The notes: generated from the letters alone by a model not told the origin. A stretch of 64,000 bases of DNA from Candidatus Liminaster caballi (GCA_018065085.1 JAGHUA010000006.1:1-64000), one strand, 5' to 3'. Counted from the stretch's first letter, positions 8,838-19,055 are shown. Program-made: numbers and translations.

Positions 8838-11219
8838 TTATTTTACGATTGTTTTCTTTCCATTGATTACATATATACCCGATGGCAGAGTGGTGACGTC
8901 GCCCGTCATCCTATGTCCCGAAAGGTTGTATATGCTCAACGCTGCATCAGAAATACAGCTGTCAATGGTCTGATCAATAGAAAGGGCATCAGAAATCTCA
9001 TCAAGCGTGAGAGGACCGAAATAGCCAAGGCGGAAATTGGTGAAACAAGTCCAGAATGAAGTTCCTGTATTGTTGCTTGCAATGAAACCAATCTTCAAAT
9101 CACCTTTATCAGCAAGATAATACTGTGCTGTATTGTCGTAAAGTCCCTCGGCAAAGTATGCTGCGGCCGATGCCATCGTGTTAGGGATGAAAGTGCCGTC
9201 AGCCATCTGCTTGTCGTCGGTGTGAATACGGCGTGACGAACGGTCGGCCATGATGTTCTTGACCACGGCATATCCGGTAGTGGCAGAATTAAGGTAAACG
9301 CGGGCACGAGAATTGTCAGTTCCACCCACATACTCATCATAGACACTGGCATAGCTACCTGGACGCTGGAAGCCCTGGACTGACAACGAATATGTGCCCT
9401 TAGGCATCGATGCAAGGCTCTGCATGGCTGTGGCCGACTGCTGATAGAACTCCACCTCGCCATAGTTCCATGTGCCGGTGCTGGTAATGGTGCCGGTCCA
9501 TCCGTTCTTGCCGTTGGCAAAGTCAGGATTGACGATGAAGAATGTAAGATCAAAAGGCTTGTCGAAATCAGAAACACATGCTTCTGAAAGGAAACTCATG
9601 GCAGCCTGCATCAGGTTGTCTGAGCAAGCAGACACCTCAGCGGTTGAGGATGAAGATGCGCTCTGGTCTGAGAAAGTCTGAATGGAGTTTTGAAGACGAT
9701 CTGTGGCACCTTCAACGAGGTCCTTGTGAGGTGTGCTGAGCAGAGATTCGACACGCGACTTGGTGCGCATGAATTCATCACGGGCTACAACCAGTCCGCT
9801 GTTCTCCATATCACTTGCCTGCTGAGAGGTGAGAATAAGCCAGCGCTGCTTTGAGGCTGCATCGGAAAGATCGAATGCTGTAGCCGAGGTCTTGCCACTG
9901 GCTGTGGCTGTCAGACAGTCTGGTCGGGCATTGGAATTATCTGGGTGAATGATCCAATAGGCACGTTCGGTCGTGATAAGCGTACCGGAAGCCGATTTGA
10001 CATCGTTGCGCGAACGCATCAGATGGAATGACTCAGTGTTGACTGGAGTCTGGCGATTTACCGTGGCGATGCCGTTAGCACCGGTCTGACTGTATGTGAT
10101 ATAAGCACCGGTCTTGGCATTGCGGAACTGATAATACTGTGTGGCTGGAGTAAAGGTCACATACCATGCCGCAGCATCATCGGCCAAAGCATCGGCTGCC
10201 GACATCTGCTTCCATTCAAGGCTGCCGTCATTGGTCTCGACAAGGAATGAGGTGGTAAGACCGAACTGTGCAGACTCATTCTTTATATAATACTTGATGG
10301 TATCCTCCTGATCGAAGGCATAATGAGGTGAACCGAAGGAACGCTGATTTGTGCATGGCAGACCATCCTCGCCGACAGCCTGAGCCAGAAGACTTGTGAT
10401 GGTATAGAGCACCTCTGTGCCATTATCCTCCTGAGCACCGTTAATGCCATAAGGCCACATGTGTGTCTTATCGCCAGTCAACTGAGACGTTGGATTATTA
10501 TCCCAGAAGCGAAGCAGCTCATTGGCACGATCGCCAAGCCAAAGACCGGTTCCGCTGCCTGCACGCAAAGGAGTCGAAGCATCGTTCCAGACACCATGCG
10601 TGCCTACGCCAATGGCATGAAGAGCCTCATGCATGATGGTACCTGTGCGCTGATATGACTCATTAGGGCCGACACGCATCCAGCCGCCATAACTGCAGTC
10701 GGCAGTAGGTGTGCCGCTGCCATAATGCACATTCAGATGAAGACCGGCAATATTGGTCAGGTTATTCCAATAAGTAACGCAGCTCTCAACGGCTGAACTG
10801 ATGCGCTGATTCTGACCCGAATCACCGCCATTATCATACTGCCAGGTGATAGTGCCCATCGGCAATGTGATAATCTTGATTGTCTCGCCATAACCGACGG
10901 ATCCGTTCTTGCCAATGGCAAATGCTCGGCAATAATACTTTGTAGCCGGTTCCATGCCCGACATCTTGTAGATCGGACCATTGCTTGAAAGCACCGTATT
11001 TGAACAAGAGTCATTGACCGTAGGCAGCGTATTGTCCTTGCTCCAGCAGAAGCCTCGCTTGGTGATGGTGTTGCCATTGACAGCCTTGAACGTTCCACGT
11101 CCGAATGCCATGGTAGCACCACGGGCATAGCGTGTGTCTGTAGTGACCGTAGGCTCGTCCTGAGCGAATGCGGAGAAGACCAGCAATGTAGTCAATATGG
11201 ACAAAAGGAGTTTTTTCAT
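8838..11219 (-). CDS. Secreted zincin-like metallopeptidase with ricin-like and Gal-binding-like modules
   Basis: 793 residues with a signal peptide ending FAQ (~20). Residues ~22-118 resemble a fibronectin-III-like domain. A zincin-like domain (~122-300) contains HEALHAIGVGTH at 197-208. This gives HExxH plus Gly204 and a third His at 208, one residue further on than the metzincin spacing HExxHxxGxxH. Residues ~310-465 resemble a ricin-type beta-trefoil (YYQFRNAKTGAYI, QRWLIL). Residues ~560-738 form a beta-sandwich module (NPDF...W.G, MPKGTYSLSVQGFQR, FTNFRLGYFG) also present three times in the protein encoded at 30984-34517. The tail YNLSGHRM...KKTIVK closes it. Proteolytic activity is inferred from the motif alone. 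In this operon it may act on glycoproteins or the protein part of plant cell wall, or serve as an inactive scaffold. Confidence 0.6.
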   Translation of the reverse strand: MKKLLLSILTTLLVFSAFAQDEPTVTTDTRYARGATMAFGRGTFKAVNGNTITKRGFCWSKDNTLPTVNDSCSNTVLSSNGPIYKMSGMEPATKYYCRAFAIGKNGSVGYGETIKIITLPMGTITWQYDNGGDSGQNQRISSAVESCVTYWNNLTNIAGLHLNVHYGSGTPTADCSYGGWMRVGPNESYQRTGTIMHEALHAIGVGTHGVWNDASTPLRAGSGTGLWLGDRANELLRFWDNNPTSQLTGDKTHMWPYGINGAQEDNGTEVLYTITSLLAQAVGEDGLPCTNQRSFGSPHYAFDQEDTIKYYIKNESAQFGLTTSFLVETNDGSLEWKQMSAADALADDAAAWYVTFTPATQYYQFRNAKTGAYITYSQTGANGIATVNRQTPVNTESFHLMRSRNDVKSASGTLITTERAYWIIHPDNSNARPDCLTATASGKTSATAFDLSDAASKQRWLILTSQQASDMENSGLVVARDEFMRTKSRVESLLSTPHKDLVEGATDRLQNSIQTFSDQSASSSSTAEVSACSDNLMQAAMSFLSEACVSDFDKPFDLTFFIVNPDFANGKNGWTGTITSTGTWNYGEVEFYQQSATAMQSLASMPKGTYSLSVQGFQRPGSYASVYDEYVGGTDNSRARVYLNSATTGYAVVKNIMADRSSRRIHTDDKQMADGTFIPNTMASAAAYFAEGLYDNTAQYYLADKGDLKIGFIASNNTGTSFWTCFTNFRLGYFGPLTLDEISDALSIDQTIDSCISDAALSIYNLSGHRMTGDVTTLPSGIYVINGKKTIVK

Positions 11220-11233
11220 GATTAAGATATGCT

Positions 11234-14002
11234 TTACTTGATTATTCGTTTGATTACAATGTTTTTGCCATTGTCTCGTCGCTGTACGACAATATTCAAT
11301 CCGTCTGTAGCTTCCGGCTGACGCAAGCCACTGAGGTTATAGTAAGTCTCTGTCATGACATCGCCACGAGAGATGTGGGCATCGAACACAGACGTAGGCT
11401 CCTGACCTTGGGCAAGAAGCGAGGCGTCGTCAGCGGAGAGTGCATAATTGTAGATGCGGAAGTCATCAATGTAACCCTTGAACAGCGGATCTGCCGAGAA
11501 CTGTGAACGGCCAATATAATTCAACATCGTGCAGAGATCAGACGGACGCAGCGTGATATCTGAGGTCTGCGCCTTAAGTTCGCCATCGACATAAATTGCA
11601 ATCTCGCTTTCGCCAATGGTAACCATGATATGATGCCAGCCGGTTCCGATTTTAGGAGCGCTGAGAATCTGCTCGTCACCATGGTTTTTCATTACGAAGC
11701 GCATCTCTGAACCATTGCTCGGTGTGAGGAACATATACTGGTCTGTGCCATTACCGAAATCAAACAGTCGCACCCAAGAGCTTGTGTAGTTCGAGTTATT
11801 GAACCACATTGACACAGACATCTGTGGCAGCGAACCGACTGCAGCCGGCAGAAGCACGTATGCTGAAGTGCCGTTGAAGTTGAGGCTTGACTCGCCTTCC
11901 TTCTTGGTAGCGCCATTGTATTTTATCTCTGCTGCAGCAGCATCAAGCATGTTGTCTGAAAGGTCAGTCAGACTGTTCTCAAAGGCATAACGGGCAACAA
12001 GACCCTCGCCCTCGCCCGATGCAGCAAGAACGCTGTCGGACGCTGCTGAGATATTGCGACTGACGTCCAAAGCGCGTACCTTATATATATATGTATTGCC
12101 TATACGACCGCCATTGTCCACAAATACGGTGTCATTGACCATTCGGCCAATCACATCCCACTGAACAGAGCCATCTGCCTCCACACCACGTAAGATCTGG
12201 TAGCCGGCAATGTCTTTTTCCGTATTGGCATTCCACGAAAGTCTTACAGAAGCCGGTTGAGACTCAGCCTTGAGGCCCTGAGGAACTGCCGGAGCCACAA
12301 CTTCAAGTGCGGCATTTGTCGGCATAAAACGCCAACGCTGATTATCTGTTCCCTTGAACGCAGCCTGCTGTATGGCAGCATTCTTGGTGGTCTTTTCGCC
12401 CTTTATTTCGAGATAAAGACCAGAGTGACGTGAACGGATATAATAGTAGCCATCGCCAGCATACTCAGTGAACCATTGCTCGTTGGCACCGAGTCCACCG
12501 GTATAGCCAATGAGTGTTCCACCTTCATCCTCGCTCCAGTCCTTGATGTCGGCCACCTGATCGGTAGCTCGCGCACTGCGGAGGATAAAATAACTGAACT
12601 CACCGCCGCAACGAGGACTTACCTGTTCGTATATCCAACGGAAATGAGTGTTTGAGTTTGTGCCTGTATATGTACCTTGAGCGAGCTGTGTGCCATTGTT
12701 ATTGGCTCCGTTGTAATAGCCGAAGCACATCTTGCTGTTCTTGTTCATAATGACATACTCATTGCCCGACACAAGCGGTTCGAACGGTACGTCCTCGCCA
12801 TACTGCACATGTATCATGCGTTCGGCATTGGTCTGACCTGCCTGATAACCTGTACCGCCAGGAATCTCCATTTCATAAAGACGAAGTGGGCCATTGCCGT
12901 CATAATAGACGTCACGGTCATCTGCGGCAATCACATAGCTGCTGGTATTGGCCTGACGCTCACTCGAACCGAGGAATGCGTCGATACGACCGTCTGGTCG
13001 CTTGTATACGGTGGCAGCAGTCCATGCCTGACGGTTCTCAGCATAACCGATTTCCTTACCATAGAAAGAAGCCTTGCAGAACTCACCGCGAGCCTGACCG
13101 TCAAATCCCCACCACACACCGGCCTGCAATCCGTAGTGGATACCTACAAAAGCCTCCATCGTGTTATGAAGCTCATCGGCAGTGGCATAGTTGCCATCGT
13201 TGCGCACGGTCTGCCAGAATTTTGCATAGTTATCGAACGATCCTGCCAACTGATGAGTGTTGCCCTCAGTCACATACGGTTTCATATAAGTGTACCACTC
13301 GTTGGCCTTGTCGCAATTGAGCGTGTTGCCTGCCGAGATGCGGATGCCTTCAAGTTCGGGATCCTCCGAAATAAGCTGGGCAATCTGTCGGAAATGTGAT
13401 TTTGTACCTTCCTTCCATGCCGTATAGTCCGGCTCATTGAACGGAGAGACGGCGACAACGGTAAAACCTTTCGACTTGCAATACTTCACGTATGCCTTGA
13501 TGAGCTTATGCCACTCAGCAGGTTTGCCATAGTAATTAGCATAATTCTGATTGCAATTAGGATAAGCCTCGGAATTGCACAGCACCTCGTGATCGCAGTT
13601 GAGGATAATGCTGTGTACTCCGCTTATTGCGATATTGTTCAGACGCGAGTTGAGCGTATTGATCTGAGCTGCTGAGAGATTGCCGTCAGCATCAACCAGA
13701 TCGCTTGGCTGGAATGATACGCGACCGATGCTGAGCACGTCCGTACCGATAAAGTTTGTGCCACGATGCACATTCGACCTGCTGTTCCAAGCCACATCCA
13801 TGCCCCACTTGATAGGCGTTGCCGGAATGGCGCACTCTGCAATTTCGGTGTCAGTGCTGTAATGAAGATATGTAGAACTGATGGCAGGAGCAGCCAGATA
13901 CATTGAACTATGATTACGCTCCTGGGCAAAAATGCCACCTTTCACTCCCCCAAGAAGAGGAAGTGAAAGGATTGCAAATATTGTAACAACAGTGTGTTTC
14001 AT
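11234..14002 (-). CDS. Secreted GH30-like (clan GH-A) glycoside hydrolase with lectin, FN3 and LamG domains
   Basis: 922 residues with a signal peptide ending IFAQ (~27). Residues ~55-400 look like a clan GH-A TIM barrel plus a beta-sandwich, closest to GH30. VVAVSPFNEPDY gives candidate acid/base Glu190. The second catalytic glutamate may be Glu277 (ADEL) or Glu283 (NTMEAFVGIHYG), and I cannot decide between them. Then come a ricin-type beta-trefoil (~408-565; SGNEYVIMNKNSKMCFGYYN), a fibronectin III domain (~570-662), a LamG/concanavalin-like jellyroll (~667-862; GLVARYAFENSLTD, YVDGELKA, YIDDFRIYNYAL), and a tail (YYNLSGLR...VIKRIIK). The gene is 14 bp upstream of the zincin-like gene and 20 bp after SusD, so it is the first enzyme of the operon. 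The substrate is not predictable; GH30 includes xylanases, glucanases and galactanases. Confidence 0.65.
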   Translation of the reverse strand: MKHTVVTIFAILSLPLLGGVKGGIFAQERNHSSMYLAAPAISSTYLHYSTDTEIAECAIPATPIKWGMDVAWNSRSNVHRGTNFIGTDVLSIGRVSFQPSDLVDADGNLSAAQINTLNSRLNNIAISGVHSIILNCDHEVLCNSEAYPNCNQNYANYYGKPAEWHKLIKAYVKYCKSKGFTVVAVSPFNEPDYTAWKEGTKSHFRQIAQLISEDPELEGIRISAGNTLNCDKANEWYTYMKPYVTEGNTHQLAGSFDNYAKFWQTVRNDGNYATADELHNTMEAFVGIHYGLQAGVWWGFDGQARGEFCKASFYGKEIGYAENRQAWTAATVYKRPDGRIDAFLGSSERQANTSSYVIAADDRDVYYDGNGPLRLYEMEIPGGTGYQAGQTNAERMIHVQYGEDVPFEPLVSGNEYVIMNKNSKMCFGYYNGANNNGTQLAQGTYTGTNSNTHFRWIYEQVSPRCGGEFSYFILRSARATDQVADIKDWSEDEGGTLIGYTGGLGANEQWFTEYAGDGYYYIRSRHSGLYLEIKGEKTTKNAAIQQAAFKGTDNQRWRFMPTNAALEVVAPAVPQGLKAESQPASVRLSWNANTEKDIAGYQILRGVEADGSVQWDVIGRMVNDTVFVDNGGRIGNTYIYKVRALDVSRNISAASDSVLAASGEGEGLVARYAFENSLTDLSDNMLDAAAAEIKYNGATKKEGESSLNFNGTSAYVLLPAAVGSLPQMSVSMWFNNSNYTSSWVRLFDFGNGTDQYMFLTPSNGSEMRFVMKNHGDEQILSAPKIGTGWHHIMVTIGESEIAIYVDGELKAQTSDITLRPSDLCTMLNYIGRSQFSADPLFKGYIDDFRIYNYALSADDASLLAQGQEPTSVFDAHISRGDVMTETYYNLSGLRQPEATDGLNIVVQRRDNGKNIVIKRIIK

Positions 14003-14022
14003 CGGTTTGTATTTTCAGTTAT

Positions 14023-15819
14023 TTATGGTTCGATACCAATCTTACCCTCCCAACTGATGAACCAGTTGTCCATGTTGGTCAGGTCAACTGTGATGCCTGA
14101 GCCTTCAGCACCGTTACGAGCATTGACACGGTCGGCAAGATAAGAAGCACCACGGCGACGTGCCACACGCATCAGGTCATAGAAACGGTAGCCTTCGAAT
14201 GCGAACTCCAGCGCTTCCTCGTCCATAAGCAGATCCTCGACAGCTTTCTGCTGCCATGCAATCTGCTCAAGCGAATCGGTGATAGCCTCGTTGTAAGGCA
14301 TTGGATACTTCTCGCTCAGCTGAGTAAATCCGGAACCACGGCTGTGAATACCCTGAGTGTTCATACTTACTGTAGGATAACGAGGGTTATAAATCTCATA
14401 GCGATAGTTCGGGAAGTCGAATGTGCTTGCCAGATATACAGAGTCGGCTGTATAGTGAGGGATGATGCTATCATTCAGGATTCGGTTGTTCACACCTGTA
14501 GAAAGGATATGATAGGCGAAATGAGGATAACCCGCACAGTTGAGAGCCTCTGCCATACGCAGATAGATAAGCTGACGGCGATAGATGTGAATATTACGCG
14601 TTAAATGCTTAAAGATCTCTTGGTATGTCACCTTTGAGCCAGATGAATTAACTATGTTATCAATGGTGTACCAATATGATGACAGACGCAAATCACCGTC
14701 ACGATACTCTCCCAGGTTATGAGGAGCGTAAGTCACCTTGTCACTCTCTTCGTCATAGTAGCAGAATTCCTGCTTGGCCGAAAGGTCAATAATGCTCTGC
14801 GACGGCACAAGGCTTGGCAAATAGTCATTATCATCAGTGCTGTTGAAGATATTGCGCAACTGGCTGTAATAACCCTCCGATGGAATTGAGTCGCCAGGGA
14901 TGAGCGCAATAAGCTCGGTATTGGCAAGGGTGTTCTCGTATGTGATGCCTAACTCGTCAACATAATGCACAAGCTGTGGCTCCCAGTTGTTGCTTTGCCA
15001 TTCACACTGACTGATTCCTGTAGGATATGTTGAGTAGTCGCCATTGCGATGAGAAATGTAGTAATAATAATACTCAGCAGCCTCACGGTAGTTGCCAACC
15101 CAAAGGTTGAGATCGGCAAGAAGGATGCTCATCGGAATGTAGAACAGACGCGATGGCAGACCTTTAATATTGCCAAAGTGAGGATAGTCAACACGGAGCA
15201 GATCCTTCAGTCCGTCCTCATTGATGAAATAATTACAAATCTCATCAATGCCCTTGCGAGGGAGACGCTCAGCCTGTTCAGCCTCCTCCTTGGTCATAAT
15301 TGGCTCAGTAACGAAAGGAACCTTGCCATAGGTAGTGACAAGCTGGAGATAGGTCCAGGCTCGGATGGCCTTGATTGCTGCAAACTCTGCCTTGAAGAGA
15401 TACTGATCACGGTTGTTCTTCATCGCAGTATCTGCATTGGCAATATAATAGTTGCAGTTGTTGATTACTGCATAATAGTCACGAGGGTTGTTGTAGATGT
15501 TGTCATTTCCGACATTGAACATTGCCAGATCGCGGAGATCTGACGAGGTCTTGTCGGTCACAGTCACCAGATCGCCACGAGACTCGCCAAAGAGAATGGT
15601 GCGGTCTCCGATAGCCTGAAGCTTGTTCAGGATACCAGTGAGCGAATAGATTGAGTCAGTGGCATTGCCCAAGTGGTTCTTATCGGCGTAGATGATGTGA
15701 TCAGAATCGACATCAAAGAACTCGCTGCATGAAGTCAATGCAGAGGAGATTGACAGAGCCACAGTCGATGCCAACAGAATAATATACTTTTTCATAACTT
15801 TCAATTGTCTGTTATACAT
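14023..15819 (-). CDS. SusD/RagB-family outer-membrane glycan-binding lipoprotein (SusD 1)
   Basis: 598 residues from the first ATG. That ATG overlaps the susC stop (TAATG), but the ATG at 15795 (MKKYIILL) gives a better lipoprotein signal, with lipobox LTSC at Cys31 in the longer numbering (Cys23 in the shorter). The SusD pattern is present: an N-terminal lipobox followed by an acidic stretch, a TPR-like helical region with a conserved NNCNYYIANAD segment, AIRAWTYLQLVTTYGKVP, and a C-terminal ALEFAFEGYRFYDLMRVARR motif. SusD proteins sit on the outer leaflet as a lid on the paired SusC transporter and bind oligosaccharides. The partner gene overlaps it directly upstream. Three candidate degradative genes follow within 20 bp of each other. 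Confidence 0.93.
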   Translation of the reverse strand: MYNRQLKVMKKYIILLASTVALSISSALTSCSEFFDVDSDHIIYADKNHLGNATDSIYSLTGILNKLQAIGDRTILFGESRGDLVTVTDKTSSDLRDLAMFNVGNDNIYNNPRDYYAVINNCNYYIANADTAMKNNRDQYLFKAEFAAIKAIRAWTYLQLVTTYGKVPFVTEPIMTKEEAEQAERLPRKGIDEICNYFINEDGLKDLLRVDYPHFGNIKGLPSRLFYIPMSILLADLNLWVGNYREAAEYYYYYISHRNGDYSTYPTGISQCEWQSNNWEPQLVHYVDELGITYENTLANTELIALIPGDSIPSEGYYSQLRNIFNSTDDNDYLPSLVPSQSIIDLSAKQEFCYYDEESDKVTYAPHNLGEYRDGDLRLSSYWYTIDNIVNSSGSKVTYQEIFKHLTRNIHIYRRQLIYLRMAEALNCAGYPHFAYHILSTGVNNRILNDSIIPHYTADSVYLASTFDFPNYRYEIYNPRYPTVSMNTQGIHSRGSGFTQLSEKYPMPYNEAITDSLEQIAWQQKAVEDLLMDEEALEFAFEGYRFYDLMRVARRRGASYLADRVNARNGAEGSGITVDLTNMDNWFISWEGKIGIEP

Positions 15820-18800
15820 TACAGGTTGATCTTAATACCAGCCACAAAGCTGCGGCTCAGACCTACACGGCCGAGGTCAACGCCCTGACCGATGACAGAA
15901 GAAGTGGCTGCGAACTCAGGATCAGAACCGAGATAGTTGGTGAGGGTGAAGAGGTTGTTGCCCTGGATCCACACCTGAATACCCTGGATGTACTGTGAAG
16001 TGAGTGGCAGTTCATAGCTCAATGTGATATTCTTCAGACGGAGGTAAGAAGCATCCTCAATCCAGCGGTCAGAGAAACGGCTGTTGCCCATAGGATCCTG
16101 GAAAGCGATCTTAGGCACTGAAGTCTTCTGGCCCTCAGCCTGCCAACGCTGTGTGAGCGCTGTAGTCTGATTCATGAAACGTGTGCCGCCTTCAAGTTGT
16201 GAACGCATATAGTTGAATGCGTCATTGCCAACCGAGTAAGTAAAGTTTGCATCGAGCTTGAAGCCCTTCCAACTGAGTGTCGAGAAGATATTACCGTAGA
16301 AGTCTGGGTTAGGATCACCGATAACCACGCGGTCATTCTCATCAATCTTATTATCCTTATGAACATCGGCAAACTTTATGTCGCCTGCGCCGAAATAGTG
16401 CTTGTCAACACCGTTGGCATCAAGAATGTAAAGACCTGCAGTCTCTGCCTCGGCTGTTGTGGCAAATACGCCTTCTGTGCGATAGCCATAGAACAGGTTG
16501 GCAGCCGAACCGACCTCAGTGCGGATTGTTGCACCGGCGAACTCTGTGTTGTAGCCAGTAACACCGTCACCAAGACTCTTGATCTCATTCTTATAGTGGC
16601 CCAAAGATGCACCGATCTGCCACTGCCAGTTCTTGGTATTGATTACCTTGCCTGAGAGTGTCACATCATAGCCTGTGTTCTGAAGTGAGCCGGCATTGGT
16701 CCAGTTCTTGTCAAGACCAGACATGAAACCGAGTGCCTGTAGCGAGAGCAGATCCTCAGACTCGCCACGGAAGAAGTTGGCACCGACATGCAAACGGTTG
16801 TTGAGGAAGTTGGCATCAACACCAGCATTCAGTCGGCGTGTTGTCTCCCACTTGATCTGAGTATTGCCGATGCCGCCGAATGAGATACCTGAGACAGCGT
16901 TGAGGAACATCTGCGAACGGAAGTAGCTGCGTGCTGCATCATTGTCGATGCCATCATTACCGCTGACATCGAAACCAGCTGTGAGACGCAAATAGTCAAG
17001 ACCGTTGACATTGGCAAGCCATGACTCGTTGGTCAGCACCCACGATGCCTGAACGGCAGGGAAGATACCCCATACAACGTCACCGAACTTAAATCCGTCT
17101 GCATCCTTGCCGAAACGGGAAGAACCCGAACCTGTGAGGTTGACCTGTGCGAAATACTTACCCTTGTAGTTGTAGTTACCCTGGGCATATACATCCATGG
17201 TTCTCCAGTCATCGCTCACGCCGTGTGACTGAGCATTTGGCAGTTCCTTACGCATGAATGGAGTCTTATCGCTACCGGTGTTATAGCCAAGCTGTGCATT
17301 GCGTGTGTAGTTCTCAAAGTTGAGACGTACACCACCAAACACGCGGAAGTCATGGGCATCTGCACGATACTTCCATGCCAAACGTGTATCGCTCTGCACT
17401 GAGTTCTGCTTAGAAGCCAGGGCACGTACCTCATTCTCACGACGTGCAGACACGCTTGTTACATAATAAGAAGGCACGCCATTAACTGGGATATACAACT
17501 TATTATTTGTATTGACGAGCGAGTAGCTGAAATGCTCGGTGAGCGTAAGGTTCTTGGTAATGTCATACTTCGGAGTCACTGCAATGTTGAGCAAAGAGTT
17601 CTCGAAGTAGTTCTTGTTCTCGCCGTCAGCATAAACGTTGATGGCTGCAGGATTACCAAGACGATAGTTATAGTTTTTGTACGAGCTGAGAGCCTCATCG
17701 AGGTAAGACTCGTCGGTCACATCGAAGTATGTCGAGCTGAGCTTGCCGTTGCCGTATGCATAAGGACTGATGAATGGAGCCTTGGCATAGGCAAGGAACG
17801 AAGGTGCGGTTGGAGTACCCTCATCATAAGAAGTCGGAGCACCATCATTACGCAATGAGCGTGTCGTGTTACTGAACGAAGCATCAAAGCGTACAGACAC
17901 CTTATCGAAGAGGTTGATGTCGGTGTTGAAACGTACGTTCAGACGAGACATGTCGTTACACTCAAGGTTTGCCTCATTCATTGTGTAGCCGACAGAGAGA
18001 TCGTACTGTGCAATGTCATCACCACCCTCAATGTTGATGCCGTAGTTCTGGGTGAAGGCTGTACGATAAACGTAATCCTTCCAGTCAACATTGTTGTGAT
18101 ACTGATTATAGTAATAGTAGTCAGGATCTGGGTTGAGGAACTTAAAGTCAGTAATCTTGGTGTTTGTTCCCTTGAGCAACTCAGATGCATAGCCACGATA
18201 CTGCTCAGCATCCATCATGTTGTAGAACTTAGGTTCGAGCGAAACACCGGCAGAGGCACGTGCTGTAATGCGGGTTGCCATCGAGTGGCTGCGGTGTGTA
18301 TTGATGATAATCACGCCATTTGCGCCACGGGCGCCATAGAGTGCAGTACCATTGCGCATCACGGTTACATCCTCAATATCCGATGGAACGATTGATGTCA
18401 GCACATCATTGAAGAAACCGTCATGAAGCATCTCACGGCCGTCCTGCTGCTCAAGGATAACGCCATCGACCACAACCAAAGGCTGGGCATTGGAGTTGAG
18501 CGAGTTCAGACCCTGGAGGAACATCACATTACCGATGCCAGGCGTACCGCTACGGCTGATGCTGTAAGCATAGGCACCGAGCTGACTCTGGATATCCTCC
18601 TTGATGTTCAAGGCATTTGAATACTTCATGCCCTGAGCCGTGTGATTATTGATATAGTCAGTCTCTTTTTCATAGTCAGCACGGAAAGCTGCAGGCAGAA
18701 GGTTTGCGGTCTTCTGCTTCTCTCCGCTGGCAAGGCCGAGAGACAGGAGGCTGAAGTCCGGGGTTGACACCTGAATAGACGAGGTGAACACAGGTACTTT

Positions 18801-19055
18801 CAACTCATAGTTACCATTGTCATCAGTGAGTGTACTGAATCCATCTACACCCTCAGCCTTGACGATAGCACCTGACACAGGGTTGCCAGTAGCTGCATCG
18901 AGCACACATCCCTTCACGACGCGTGTCTCATATTTCTTCTTAGCTGTTACGTGGCGAACCGGTGCCTGCTCAGAACCGTCGTTATCAGTCTGGGCGAAAG
19001 CATCCAGCGAGAACGCCATCAACAGCGTCATACCGAATAAAACATATCTTTTCAT
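15819..19055 (-). CDS. SusC/RagA-family TonB-dependent outer-membrane transporter (SusC 1)
   Basis: 1078 residues with a signal peptide ending AFAQ (~22). A carboxypeptidase-D regulatory-like domain follows (~45-112; KGCVLDAATGNPVSGAIVKA). The plug domain (~150-255) includes VMFLQGLNSLNSNAQPLVVV, and GTALYGARGANGVIIINT marks its end. The C-terminal 22-strand barrel ends in RSFVAGIKINL. It is expected to import oligosaccharides across the outer membrane using TonB energy, with SusD 1 as lid. I see no clear TonB box (no VVVVGYG-like stretch) between the N-terminal domain and the plug, where the other two SusC proteins have such a segment. It lies 33 bp after a FAS1 lipoprotein gene and its stop overlaps the susD start. 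Confidence 0.93.
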   Translation of the reverse strand: MKRYVLFGMTLLMAFSLDAFAQTDNDGSEQAPVRHVTAKKKYETRVVKGCVLDAATGNPVSGAIVKAEGVDGFSTLTDDNGNYELKVPVFTSSIQVSTPDFSLLSLGLASGEKQKTANLLPAAFRADYEKETDYINNHTAQGMKYSNALNIKEDIQSQLGAYAYSISRSGTPGIGNVMFLQGLNSLNSNAQPLVVVDGVILEQQDGREMLHDGFFNDVLTSIVPSDIEDVTVMRNGTALYGARGANGVIIINTHRSHSMATRITARASAGVSLEPKFYNMMDAEQYRGYASELLKGTNTKITDFKFLNPDPDYYYYNQYHNNVDWKDYVYRTAFTQNYGINIEGGDDIAQYDLSVGYTMNEANLECNDMSRLNVRFNTDINLFDKVSVRFDASFSNTTRSLRNDGAPTSYDEGTPTAPSFLAYAKAPFISPYAYGNGKLSSTYFDVTDESYLDEALSSYKNYNYRLGNPAAINVYADGENKNYFENSLLNIAVTPKYDITKNLTLTEHFSYSLVNTNNKLYIPVNGVPSYYVTSVSARRENEVRALASKQNSVQSDTRLAWKYRADAHDFRVFGGVRLNFENYTRNAQLGYNTGSDKTPFMRKELPNAQSHGVSDDWRTMDVYAQGNYNYKGKYFAQVNLTGSGSSRFGKDADGFKFGDVVWGIFPAVQASWVLTNESWLANVNGLDYLRLTAGFDVSGNDGIDNDAARSYFRSQMFLNAVSGISFGGIGNTQIKWETTRRLNAGVDANFLNNRLHVGANFFRGESEDLLSLQALGFMSGLDKNWTNAGSLQNTGYDVTLSGKVINTKNWQWQIGASLGHYKNEIKSLGDGVTGYNTEFAGATIRTEVGSAANLFYGYRTEGVFATTAEAETAGLYILDANGVDKHYFGAGDIKFADVHKDNKIDENDRVVIGDPNPDFYGNIFSTLSWKGFKLDANFTYSVGNDAFNYMRSQLEGGTRFMNQTTALTQRWQAEGQKTSVPKIAFQDPMGNSRFSDRWIEDASYLRLKNITLSYELPLTSQYIQGIQVWIQGNNLFTLTNYLGSDPEFAATSSVIGQGVDLGRVGLSRSFVAGIKINL

